Below are positions 33,267 to 41,351 of a DNA stretch of 64,000 nt, in pieces. Below the pieces are notes generated by a model. The model was given only the letters and a program-made list of their open reading frames with translations, had not been told where the DNA came from and did not search any database. Every line of letters starts with the position of its first letter. Position 1 is the first letter of the stretch. This DNA is from Streptomyces sp. TLI_171. Lineage in GTDB: Bacteria; Actinomycetota; Actinomycetes; Streptomycetales; Streptomycetaceae. The stretch covers positions 2,356,001 to 2,420,000 of the forward strand of contig NZ_RAPS01000001.1 of assembly GCF_003610255.1 (NCBI RefSeq), given 5' to 3'. The position numbers were made by a program, and so were the translations under genes.

Positions 33267-34712
33267 ATGACGGAACAGGGCAGAGCCGCCAGGGCGGTCT
33301 GGGATCCGACCGCGAACGACGGTGCGGGCGGCTGGGTCCGCCGGCCGGTGGCGGACGATCCGGCGTCCGCGGTCCCGCCGCCCGGGCCGTCCGCCCCGGC
33401 GGGTGGGCTCCCGCCGCAGTCCGCCGCGCCGACCCCGCCCGCTCCGACGGTGGCGGCCGGTCCTCCGCGCCCCGGACCGACGATCGCCGCCACCCCGGTC
33501 CGGCCCGCCCCGTCGCACGGCGCCCCGCCGCCCCCGACCGCCCAGCCCGCGCCCGCGTCCGGTGGGTTCCCGCCCGGCACGCAGCCCTCGTTCGGCGGGC
33601 CGCCCCCGCAGCAGCCCGCCCCGCCCGCGCAGGGCCGGGCGTTCCCCGGCCAGCAGCCGCCCTTCGGCGGGCCGCCGCCGCAGCAGCCGTTCCCGCCCGA
33701 CCAGGGCCAGCCGTTCGGCGGCCCGCAGCCGTCGTTCGGCGGTCAGCAGACCTTCGGCACGCCCCAGCAGTTCGGTGAACCGGCCCAGCAGTTCGGTGAA
33801 CCGCCGCAGCAGTTCGGCGAGCAGCAGCAGTTCGGCGGCCAACCCGGCGGTTACGGCTACCCGCCCGCGCAGGGGCAGCAGTTCGGCGGCGGCCAGCAGT
33901 TCGGCGGTGGGCAGCCGCCCTTCGGCGGGCCGCCGCAGTTCCCGAACGGGCCGGGCCCGCAGGGCGGGTACGGCCGGCAGGAGCCGGAGTTCGACTACGA
34001 GGACGACCCGCGGCGGCGCCGCACCCCGGTGTTGATCGGCGCGGCCGTGGCGCTGCTGCTGGTGATCGGCGTCGGCGTGGTGTGGGCGGTGCAGAACAGC
34101 GGCGGGGGCGACACCCCGGAGGCGACGAGCACCGGTTCGGCCGCGCCGGCGCCGGGTTCCGGGGGCGGCTCGACGGGCAGCACCGGCCAGGACTCCTCGA
34201 CCGCGCCCGCCGCCTCGCCCTCGGCGTCCGGCTCGCCGTCCGCCGGGCCGGCCGCCGACGCCCAGGCGAAGGCCCTGGACGCGCTGCTGACCAAGGGCGA
34301 GAACGCGAAGGCGCCGATCGGCAACGCGGTGGCGAAGGTTCGCAGCTGCCCGCCGAAGACGGAGATCGACAGCGCGGCGAAGGTGTTCGACGACGGGGCG
34401 GACCAGCGCGACGCCCTGCTCGCCGAGCTGGCGGCGCTGAAGACCGACAGCCTGCCGGGCGGCGCCGAGGCGGTGGCGGACCTGAAGGCGGCCTGGCAGC
34501 AGTCCGGGGACATCGACCGGGCGTACGCCGCCTGGGCGCGTACCGTGTCCTCCCAGGGCTGCGCCAACAACCAGGCGCCGTCCACGCCCGACCTCGCCCG
34601 CGCCAACGATCTCAACCCGAAGGCCACCCAGTCGAAGAAGGACTTCGTGGCGAAGTGGAAGCCGATCGCCAGTACCTACGGCCTGGCGGCGCGCACCTGG
34701 GACAGGATCTGA
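33267..34712 (+). CDS. Q/G/P/F-rich single-pass membrane protein
   Basis: 481 residues. About 1-240 is disordered and built on short repeats such as QQFGEP, QFGGGQ and PPFGGPPQ. One transmembrane helix (about 250-272, LIGAAVALLLVIGVGVVWAV) separates it from a Ser/Thr/Gly-rich stretch and a helical C-terminal domain of about 150 residues with two Cys (RSCPPK and SQGCANN) that may form a disulphide outside the cell. This matches a conserved Streptomyces hypothetical usually next to the Amidase_3 gene, as here (7 bases apart, likely one operon). Function unknown; a cell-envelope role is inferred. ATG 33267 was chosen for its GCGAGGG site. Confidence 0.75.
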   Translation: MTEQGRAARAVWDPTANDGAGGWVRRPVADDPASAVPPPGPSAPAGGLPPQSAAPTPPAPTVAAGPPRPGPTIAATPVRPAPSHGAPPPPTAQPAPASGGFPPGTQPSFGGPPPQQPAPPAQGRAFPGQQPPFGGPPPQQPFPPDQGQPFGGPQPSFGGQQTFGTPQQFGEPAQQFGEPPQQFGEQQQFGGQPGGYGYPPAQGQQFGGGQQFGGGQPPFGGPPQFPNGPGPQGGYGRQEPEFDYEDDPRRRRTPVLIGAAVALLLVIGVGVVWAVQNSGGGDTPEATSTGSAAPAPGSGGGSTGSTGQDSSTAPAASPSASGSPSAGPAADAQAKALDALLTKGENAKAPIGNAVAKVRSCPPKTEIDSAAKVFDDGADQRDALLAELAALKTDSLPGGAEAVADLKAAWQQSGDIDRAYAAWARTVSSQGCANNQAPSTPDLARANDLNPKATQSKKDFVAKWKPIASTYGLAARTWDRI

Positions 34713-34719
34713 GGAACTC

Positions 34720-35751
34720 GTGACCGGCCGCACCACCCCGCCCCCCGTCGACCCCGACGACCAGGACCCGTACGCAGCTCGGTACGCCGAGCCGTACGCC
34801 GCCCCCTACGCCGGGCCGGAGCGGCGCGGCGCCCGCTGGAAGCCCGCCGTCAAGCTGGCGGGCCTGGTGCTGCCGGTCTGCCTGATCGGCTGGCTGGGCT
34901 GGCAGGCCGTCGACAACAGCTCGCGGGACGTCACCGCCCACCCGGCGGGCTCGCCGCGGTTCGCGGAGGGCGACCAGGTGGACCGGGGCGGGTCCGCGGA
35001 CGGCCCCGCGCCCGCCGACAGCCCCGCCGCGTCGAAGGAGGCCGCGACGGTGCCCTCGCCGTCGCCGAGCACCGCGGGCCGCCCGCTGTCCGGCCGCACC
35101 GTGCTGCTCGACCCGGGCCACAACACGGGCAACGCGAAGCACACCGGCGAGATCAACCGCCAGGTGGACATCGGCAACAGCCGCAAGGAGTGCGACACCA
35201 CCGGGACCTCGACCAACGCCGGCTACCCGGAGGCGGAGTTCACCCTGGACGTGGTGCACCGGGCCCGGGCCATCCTGCAGGACCGCGGCGCGGCCGTGGT
35301 GCTCACCCAGGACGGCGACCGCGCCTGGGGCCCGTGCATCGACGAGCGCGCCAGGATCGGCAACCAGGCCGGGGCGGACGCGGCGGTCTCGGTACACGCG
35401 GACGGCGCGCCGACGGCCGGCTACGGCTTCCACGTGATCATGCCCTCGAAGGTGGTCGCCGGTCCGGCCGACACCTCCGCGATCGTCGACCCCTCGCACC
35501 GGCTGGGCGTGCTGCTGCGCGACACCTTCAAGGCCGGTACCGGCGAGCCGGTGTCCACCTACATAGGCCAGCAGGGCCTGGACACCCGCGGTGACCTCGG
35601 TGGCCTGAACCTGTCGAAGGTGCCGAAGGTCTTCATCGAGTGCGGCAACATGCGCAATTCCGAGGACGCGAAGCGGATGACCGACCCGGAGTGGCGCCAG
35701 CGCGCCGCGCAGGCCCTCGCCGACGCCCTGACCAGCTATCTCACCGGGTGA
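34720..35751 (+). CDS. N-acetylmuramoyl-L-alanine amidase (Amidase_3)
   Basis: 343 residues, GTG start. Cytoplasmic acidic/Tyr-rich tail, one membrane helix (about 45-64), a Pro/Ser linker, and an Amidase_3 domain from about 127. Zinc-site blocks are VLLDPGHNTG (H134), the Glu in GYPEAEF, the VSVHADGA His and the catalytic Glu in VFIECGNM. It cleaves the bond between muramic acid and the stem peptide. The membrane anchor implies action on the outer face. The preceding low-complexity membrane protein may be its partner or regulator. Confidence 0.93.
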   Translation: MTGRTTPPPVDPDDQDPYAARYAEPYAAPYAGPERRGARWKPAVKLAGLVLPVCLIGWLGWQAVDNSSRDVTAHPAGSPRFAEGDQVDRGGSADGPAPADSPAASKEAATVPSPSPSTAGRPLSGRTVLLDPGHNTGNAKHTGEINRQVDIGNSRKECDTTGTSTNAGYPEAEFTLDVVHRARAILQDRGAAVVLTQDGDRAWGPCIDERARIGNQAGADAAVSVHADGAPTAGYGFHVIMPSKVVAGPADTSAIVDPSHRLGVLLRDTFKAGTGEPVSTYIGQQGLDTRGDLGGLNLSKVPKVFIECGNMRNSEDAKRMTDPEWRQRAAQALADALTSYLTG

Positions 35752-35955
35752 GCCGCTGCGTACACCCACCGTTCCACACCTGTCCGACCACCGTTCCAGG
35801 CGCTCCCGGACCCGATCGATTCGGACCGGATCCGGAGGGCGCTGTGCACACGGCGTCGCCTTGGCCCTAGGCTTTTGCCCTGTTGTACCGCTCCGGTACC
35901 ACGGGGGCCCGGTCACCGCCCGCCGACCACGACTACACCAATGAGGGGAACGTCA

Positions 35956-36906
35956 GTGAATCTGCGCGCTCTCACCAGGGGAGACGCCGCCGTCGCCGGT
36001 GCGGCCGTATTGCTCCTGATTTCGTCCTTCCTGACCTTCCGGGGTCCGGACTGCGACACCTCGGCCTGCGACAAGGCCGCGGTCAACGCCTGGGACTCCA
36101 CGTTCTACCCGGCGCTCCCGTCGATCTACCTGCTCGGCATCATCGGTGCCGCGCTGATCCTGCTCTTCCGCCTCCAGAAGGCGACCCTGGGCACCAAGGA
36201 GATCGCCGGCCTGCGCCTCGACCAGTGGGGCACCGCCGCGGCGGTCATCGCGCTCTGGGGCAGCCTGTGGTCCCTGGGCGGCGGCCCGGACTCCTGGAAG
36301 AACGGCATCGGCTCCTGGCTCGGCCTGCTGTCGCTGCTGGTCCTGGCCGGCGCCGTGATCGCCGGCCCGCTGGTGCCCGCCCTGCAGGCGCCGCTGCTGT
36401 CGGCCGCCTCCGCCTCGCCGGCCGCCACCACGCCGCAGCCCTTCCCGCCCTACGGCGCCCAGCAGCAGCAGCCGCAGCCCGGCCAGCCCGGCGCGTACGG
36501 CTACCCGGGCGCCCAGCAGCAGCCGTTCCCCGGCCAGCCGCAGCCGCAGGCCGACCAGCCCGCGCCCGCCCAGCAGTACGGCGGCCAGCCCGGCGGCTAC
36601 GGCTACCCGGCCGCCGCGCAGGCCCAGGCCCAGGCCCCGGCTCCGGCCCCGCAGCCGACCGCGGTCCAGCCCGCCATCCAGGACCACGTCGCCGCCCCGC
36701 AGGCCCCGTTCGCGCCGTTCTGGTTCGCCGTCCCGGCGGTCCGCCAGCTCGGCAACAAGGACAACCCGGCCGCCCCGCCGGTCGGCGAACTCGTCCCCGG
36801 CACCTGGTACCTCGCCGTCGACCAGCGCGGCCCCGCGCTGGTCGCCCAGCTCCCCGACGGCAGCCACGGCGTCCTCACCGACACCACGGGCATCCAGCGC
36901 GGCTGA
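35956..36906 (+). CDS. Four-helix membrane protein with Q/P/A-rich tail (DUF5336-like)
   Basis: 316 residues, GTG start with GAGGGG nearby. Four membrane segments in residues 12-145, then about 100 residues rich in Gln, Pro, Ala and Tyr-Gly motifs, and a compact C-terminal block of 60 residues (FWFAVPAVRQLG, GELVPGTWYLAVDQRG, GVLTDTTGIQRG). Similar proteins with low-complexity tails are common in actinobacteria and unassigned. A GTACCG-N3-CGGTAC palindrome at 35885-35899 in the 204-base gap upstream could be an operator. Ends in an exceptionally strong terminator. Confidence 0.75.
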   Translation: MNLRALTRGDAAVAGAAVLLLISSFLTFRGPDCDTSACDKAAVNAWDSTFYPALPSIYLLGIIGAALILLFRLQKATLGTKEIAGLRLDQWGTAAAVIALWGSLWSLGGGPDSWKNGIGSWLGLLSLLVLAGAVIAGPLVPALQAPLLSAASASPAATTPQPFPPYGAQQQQPQPGQPGAYGYPGAQQQPFPGQPQPQADQPAPAQQYGGQPGGYGYPAAAQAQAQAPAPAPQPTAVQPAIQDHVAAPQAPFAPFWFAVPAVRQLGNKDNPAAPPVGELVPGTWYLAVDQRGPALVAQLPDGSHGVLTDTTGIQRG

Positions 36907-36943
36907 TCACCCGCCCGCGCCCCGCGAGGGGCGCGACGCACCG

Positions 36944-36988
36944 AAAGGTCCGTCCTCGGAGACAGGTTGTCTCCGAGGACGGACCTTT
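36944..36988. terminator. Strong bidirectional intrinsic terminator
   Basis: Perfect 21-bp stem beginning AAAGGTCCGTCC with a three-base loop and ending in TTTT, so it has a U-tract in both directions. It separates the membrane protein gene from the converging toroid-protein operon. Confidence 0.92.
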
Positions 36989-37032
36989 TCGTCGAGTGCC
37001 TCCCGCCGCGCGGTTCCCGGACGCGTCGCCGG

Positions 37033-38112
37033 CTAGCAGCAGTCGTCGACGGCCAGCCCGGCGGGGAGGTGTTCGCCGCCGAAGACGCTGATCGTCGCGT
37101 GGTCGCCGCCGAGGGCCGCGACGGCGAGCAGCAGCGCGCCGGCGGTCCAGGTGGTGCGTTCCTCGGGCCAGATCGCGTCGTCCTCGAACACGTAGCCGGT
37201 CCAGTAGGAGCCGTCCTGGTGGCGCAGGTGCTGGATCCAGCGGAGGATCTCGACGGCGCGGTCGGACTGGCCGGCGGCCCAGAGCGCGAGCGCGAGTTCG
37301 GCGCTCTCGCCGCCGGTGACCCAGGGCCGGTCGCTGACGCAGCGGACGCCGAGGCCGGGGACGACGAAGCGGTCCCAGTCGGCGGCCAGCCGCCGGGTGG
37401 CCTCCTCGCCGCGCAGGGCGGTGCCGAGGACGGGGTAGTACCAGTCCATGGAGTAGCGGTCCTTGTCGAGGAACCGCTCGGGGTGGCGGGCGATGGCGTG
37501 CCGCAGCCGCCCGGCGGCCAGCTCCCAGTCGGGCTGGGGCCGGTCGAGGTGGTCGGCGAGGGCCAGTCCGCAGCGCAGGGCGTGCAGGATCGAGCAGGAG
37601 CCGGTGAGCAGCGCGTCCGTCGCGGCGGTGCCGTCCTCGTCCTGCCGCCAGGCGATCGCGCCGCCGGGGAGGCTGAGCCGGACGGTGTGGTCGAGGGCGC
37701 GGCTGACGGTGGGCCAGATCCGTTCCAGGAAGCTGTCGTCGCCGGTGGACAGGTGGTGGTGCCAGGCGCCGACGGCGACGTACGCGCAGAAGTTGGTCTC
37801 CCGGGCGAGGTCGGTGGCGGTGCCGTCGGCGGTGCCGGCCCGGCCGTAGGCGTAGGCGGCGTACCAGGAGCCGTCGGCGTTCTGCCGGTCGGCGAGCCAC
37901 TGGTAGGCGGCTTCGGCGGCGGCGTGTTTGCCCGCGGTGTCGAGGGCCATGGCGGCCTCGGTGTGGTCCCAGGGGTCGAGGTGTCCGCCGTGGAACCAGG
38001 GGATGGCGCCGTCGGGCTGCTGGTGGGCGAGGATCGAGCGGACGGTGTCGGCGGCCTGCGCGGCGTCCAGCACGCCGTCCAGCAGCAGGGCGGCGGGCAC
38101 GGCGGCCGTCAC
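37033..38112 (-). CDS. Prenyltransferase/squalene-cyclase-like alpha/alpha-toroid protein
   Basis: 359 residues, GTG start overlapping the methyltransferase stop. Repeats such as QQPDGAIPW, QNADGSWYAAY and HQDGSYWTGY are the QW-like repeats of terpene cyclase toroids, but the DxDD cyclase motif is absent, so it is probably not a cyclase; a sugar-processing (glucoamylase-like) toroid is an alternative. It is the last gene of a three-gene operon with a GT4 glycosyltransferase and a methyltransferase, which suggests tailoring of a lipid or glycan. C-terminus VDDCC is unusual and might be modified. Confidence 0.8.
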   Translation of the reverse strand: MTAAVPAALLLDGVLDAAQAADTVRSILAHQQPDGAIPWFHGGHLDPWDHTEAAMALDTAGKHAAAEAAYQWLADRQNADGSWYAAYAYGRAGTADGTATDLARETNFCAYVAVGAWHHHLSTGDDSFLERIWPTVSRALDHTVRLSLPGGAIAWRQDEDGTAATDALLTGSCSILHALRCGLALADHLDRPQPDWELAAGRLRHAIARHPERFLDKDRYSMDWYYPVLGTALRGEEATRRLAADWDRFVVPGLGVRCVSDRPWVTGGESAELALALWAAGQSDRAVEILRWIQHLRHQDGSYWTGYVFEDDAIWPEERTTWTAGALLLAVAALGGDHATISVFGGEHLPAGLAVDDCC

Positions 38113-38867
38113 GCGCCGGCCCCCGGCTCGTGCGGCTTGCTGGCGTAGACGACGAAGGACTTGCCGAGGACGGGGTTGAGCGCCTTCTCGGCGGCCTTGG
38201 TGAGGGTGGAGATCACGGGGGTGCCGACGATGTCCCAGACCAGCAGCTGGTGGTAGGCGCGGACCGGCAGGGCCTTGTCGTTGTTGACGCCGACGGCGCA
38301 CTTGATCCACCAGTACGGGGAGTGCAGGGCGTGCGCGTGGTGGCTGCCGTACGGGGTCAGGCCGGCCTCGCGGACCCTGTCGACGAGTTCGTCGCCCTTG
38401 TAGATCCGGATGTGGCCGCCCTCGACCTCGTGGTACTCGTCGGAGAGCGCCCAGCAGATCTTCTCGGGCAGGTAGCGGGGCACGGTGACGGCGAGCAGTC
38501 CGCCGGGCTTCAGGACGCGGACCATCTCGGCCAGCACGCCCTTGTCGTCGGGGATGTGCTCCATCACCTCGGAGATGATGATCCGGTCGAAGGTGTCGTC
38601 GCCGAACGGCAGGTTGAGCGCGTCGCCCTCCATGGCGGTGGCGCTGGCCCCGGCGGGGGCCTCGCCGGCCTGCTCCATGGCGGCGAACCACTTGCGGACC
38701 TCGGCGATCTCCTCGGCGTTCTGGTCGAGGGCGACCACGTTGGCTCCGCGCCGGTAGCACTCGAACGCGTGCCGGCCGCCGCCGCAGCCCAGGTCGAGCA
38801 CCCGGTCGCCTGGGGCGAGCGGGAAGCGGGAGAAGTCGACGGTCAGCACTGCGGTGCTCCCATTCAC
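38109..38867 (-). CDS. Class I SAM-dependent methyltransferase (Methyltransf_11/25)
   Basis: 252 residues, GTG start. SAM motif I VLDLGCGGGRHAFEC, motif II GDALNLPFGDDTFDRI and motif III LKPGGLLAVTVPRY, the UbiE/COQ5-like layout. The C-terminal 90 residues contain HHAHALHSPYWWIKCAVG, likely the acceptor site. It is the middle gene of the operon, overlapping the toroid gene by four bases. Acceptor unknown. Confidence 0.88.
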   Translation of the reverse strand: MNGSTAVLTVDFSRFPLAPGDRVLDLGCGGGRHAFECYRRGANVVALDQNAEEIAEVRKWFAAMEQAGEAPAGASATAMEGDALNLPFGDDTFDRIIISEVMEHIPDDKGVLAEMVRVLKPGGLLAVTVPRYLPEKICWALSDEYHEVEGGHIRIYKGDELVDRVREAGLTPYGSHHAHALHSPYWWIKCAVGVNNDKALPVRAYHQLLVWDIVGTPVISTLTKAAEKALNPVLGKSFVVYASKPHEPGAGA

Positions 38868-38914
38868 GAAGGGGGTGGTACCAGGAGGTTGACAGATCGT
38901 CGGCCGGCGCGGCG

Positions 38915-40234
38915 TCAGCCGACGTAGCGCCAGCCGGGGCCGGAGCGGGCGGCGGAGCCGGCACCGGTGGCGATCGCGGCCCGGTAGCGTTCGGCGGTCA
39001 GTTCGGCGGCGCGGGCCCAGGTGAACCGGGCGAGGACGCGGTCCCGCCCGGCGGTGCCGAGCCGGGTGCGCAGGTCGGGGTCGTCGAGCAGGCGGCCGAG
39101 GGCGGCGGCCAGCGCGCCGGCGTCGCCGGGCGGGACGGCCAGGCAGGTCTCGCCGTCGAGTCCGGCAACCTCGGGGATCGCGCCGCCGGTGGTGGCGACC
39201 AGCGGGGTGGCGGTGGCCATCGCCTCGGCGGCGGGCAGCGAGAAGCCCTCGTACAGGGAGGGCACGCAGGCGGCCTCGGCGGAGCGGTACAGGTCGACGA
39301 GTTCACGGTCGGTCAGGCCGGTGCGGAACTCGATGTGCTGCTCCAGCCCGAACCGGCGCACCGCGTCGGTGACCGGCCCGTCCTCCTTCTGCGGCTTGCC
39401 GACCACGATCAGGTGGGCGTCCCGTTCGGTGCGGATCTTGGCGAGCGCCTCGACCAGGTGCACCAGGCCCTTGAGCGGGACGTCGGCGCTGGAGGTGGTG
39501 ACGATCCGGCCGGGGACGCGGGCGACCCGGTCGGACGGCGACCAGAGGCGGGTGTCGGCGCCGATCGGGACGACCGAGATCGCGCCGGGGGCGGTGCCGA
39601 GCTGGGCGGCGATCTCGGCCTTGGAGCTCTCCGAGACGGTGATCACCTGGTCGAGCCGGCCGGCCACCCGGCGCTGCATCCGGACGAAGGAGTACCAGCG
39701 GCGCTTGCCGAGCCGGGCCAGCCGCCCGGCGGCCGCGTCGATCTCCAACTTGCGGTCCACGGTGACGGGGTGATGGACCGTGGTGACCAGCGGGAAGCCG
39801 TGCCGGGCCAGGCCGAGCAGGCCGTAGCCGAGGGTCTGGTTGTCGTGCACCACGTCGTAGCGGCCCTTGTGCCGGGCCAGGTACTGGCGGGCGCGCAGCG
39901 AGAAGGTCAGCGGCTCGGGGAAGCCGCCGGTGCGCATCACGGCGTACTCCAGCACGTCCACCGGGCCGCGGAACTCGCCGACGGCGGGGGTGCGGAACGG
40001 GTCGTCGGCGCGGTACAGGTCGAGGCTCGGGAGTTCGACCAGGCGGACGCTGCCGGGGCCCTCGACCTCGTCCAGCACGGGGTACGGCTGGGCGCCGATC
40101 ACGTCGACGTGGTGCCCGAGCCGGGCCAGCTCCCGCGACAGGTGGCGCACGTAGACGCCCTGGCCGCCGCAGAACGGGTCGCCGCGGTACGACAGCAGGG
40201 CGATCCGCAGCGGCGGCGGCGACACAGCGGTCAT
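38915..40234 (-). CDS. GT4 family glycosyltransferase
   Basis: 439 residues, GT-B fold. N-terminal acceptor domain with LLSYRGDPFCGGQGVYVRHL, C-terminal donor domain with the E-x7-E motif in EGFSLPAAEAMATATPLVAT and KGLVHLVEALAKI. Retaining GT4 enzymes transfer sugars from nucleotide donors to glycans, lipids or metabolites. First gene of the operon, 47 bases before the methyltransferase. Divergent from the KstR-like TetR gene across a 227-base gap, which may control it. Confidence 0.9.
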   Translation of the reverse strand: MTAVSPPPLRIALLSYRGDPFCGGQGVYVRHLSRELARLGHHVDVIGAQPYPVLDEVEGPGSVRLVELPSLDLYRADDPFRTPAVGEFRGPVDVLEYAVMRTGGFPEPLTFSLRARQYLARHKGRYDVVHDNQTLGYGLLGLARHGFPLVTTVHHPVTVDRKLEIDAAAGRLARLGKRRWYSFVRMQRRVAGRLDQVITVSESSKAEIAAQLGTAPGAISVVPIGADTRLWSPSDRVARVPGRIVTTSSADVPLKGLVHLVEALAKIRTERDAHLIVVGKPQKEDGPVTDAVRRFGLEQHIEFRTGLTDRELVDLYRSAEAACVPSLYEGFSLPAAEAMATATPLVATTGGAIPEVAGLDGETCLAVPPGDAGALAAALGRLLDDPDLRTRLGTAGRDRVLARFTWARAAELTAERYRAAIATGAGSAARSGPGWRYVG

Positions 40235-40461
40235 CCCCAGTCCCCTTCTCAGCTACTCACCGGGACCGGCGACGGAGGAGGCCGCCGAACGGTAAAGTAG
40301 ATCATGTTTCACAGCGGTGCGGGCTCGTCGTTGGAGAAAGTGAACAACGAGGGACCTCGAAGATTACCGGCCCGTAGCTTTTCGCCAGAAGCCCCGGCAG
40401 GTGATTCACGCCACGCTCCGCCCCCGCCCGCCTCCCCGATCGGCCCGCCCCTGGAGTGCCC

Positions 40462-41118
40462 GTGACCGCGAACGCCGCCGCCGACGGGGTGCTGACGCCG
40501 CGCCAGGCCGAGCGCCGCCGGGGCATCCTGCGGGCGGCCACGGCGCTGGCCGCGCGGGGCGGCTACGAGGCGGTGCAGATGCGCGAGGTCGCGGAGAGCG
40601 CGCAGGTCGCGCTGGGCACCCTGTACCGGTACTTCCCGTCCAAGGTGCATCTGCTGGTGGCGGTGATGCGCGAGCAGTTGGAGCGGCTGCACGAGCAGGT
40701 GAGGAGACGTCCGCCGACCGGGGCGGACCCGGCGGCGCGGGTCGCCGAGGCGCTCACCAACGCCTTCCACGCGCTGCAGCGCGAGCCGCGGCTGGCGGAG
40801 GCGATGGTGCGGGCGCTGTCCTTCGCGGACCGTTCGGTGGGCAGCGAGGTGGACGAGGTCGCCCAGCTCACCTCCGCCATCGTGCTGGAGGCCGCCCGGC
40901 TGCCCGACCCGCCCACCGCCGGCCAGCAGGCCGCCCTGCGGGTGGTCGGCCACACCTGGCACGCCACCCTGCTGGTGTGGCTGTCCGGGCGGGCCTCGCT
41001 GGCGGAGGTCCGGGCCGACCTGCACACCGCGGCCCGGTTGCTCACGCCCGCCGCCGCCGAGCCGGAACTGCAACCGGTTCCACCACCTGGCGCGGGGGCG
41101 TCCGCGGGCGGCGGCTAG
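40462..41118 (+). CDS. TetR-family regulator closely resembling KstR
   Basis: 218 residues. The N-terminal DNA-binding domain (about 8-60) contains GGYEAVQMREVA and LGTLYRYFPSKVHLL, nearly the same as the recognition region of mycobacterial KstR, the repressor of cholesterol catabolism genes, whose inducer is a steroid-ring CoA thioester. The effector half also aligns (EAMVRALSFADRSVGSEVDEV). GTG 40462 is preceded by TGGAG; another GTG six bases earlier is possible. A matching operator lies 10 kb away before the alcohol dehydrogenase; none was seen in its own upstream region. No steroid-ring genes are in the window. Confidence 0.85.
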   Translation: MTANAAADGVLTPRQAERRRGILRAATALAARGGYEAVQMREVAESAQVALGTLYRYFPSKVHLLVAVMREQLERLHEQVRRRPPTGADPAARVAEALTNAFHALQREPRLAEAMVRALSFADRSVGSEVDEVAQLTSAIVLEAARLPDPPTAGQQAALRVVGHTWHATLLVWLSGRASLAEVRADLHTAARLLTPAAAEPELQPVPPPGAGASAGGG

Positions 41119-41166
41119 AGTCATGGGTCGCGGAACGGCCCGGCCGGTCCCGACCACAACTTCATC

Positions 41167-41266
41167 CGCCTCCGGGGCCGGGGGAAGCCGGTGCGATTCC
41201 GGCACTGACCCGCAACCGTGAGCCGTCCCGCCGGGGCGGCGCAGTCGGACTGCCCGGCCGGAGGCG
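41167..41266 (+). promoter_or_regulatory. Cobalamin (B12) riboswitch
   Basis: Core blocks of the cobalamin aptamer are present in order: GGGGGAAGCCGGTGCGATTC, CCGGCACTGACCCGCAACCGTGA split over 41190-41220, and GCAGTCGGACTGCC at 41241-41254. The ends CGCCTCCGG (41167-41175) and CCGGAGGCG (41258-41266) pair and close the structure. It lies in the 233-base leader of the toroid/ECF operon and predicts repression when B12 is plentiful. Confidence 0.93.
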
Positions 41267-41295
41267 AGCGGCCCTCCTCCGTCGTGGGTCTACGG

Positions 41296-41321
41296 GCGGC
41301 CGGGGTACCTCCCCGGTCCGC
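41296..41321 (+). promoter_or_regulatory. Riboswitch expression-platform hairpin
   Basis: GCGG-CCGGGG, loop TACCT, CCCCGG-T-CCGC, followed 15 bases later by the GAAAGG ribosome site. A GAGCGG (41266-41271) can also pair with CCGCTC just before that site. Either switch could hide the ribosome site or end transcription; no U-tract is present, so translational control is favoured. Confidence 0.55.
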
Positions 41322-41351
41322 TGCGACCGCTCACCGAAAGGCTTCACCCTC

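Noticed and set aside
37033..38112. True squalene or terpene cyclase
   Set aside because: QW-like repeats are present but the catalytic DxDD motif is missing and there are no isoprenoid genes nearby.
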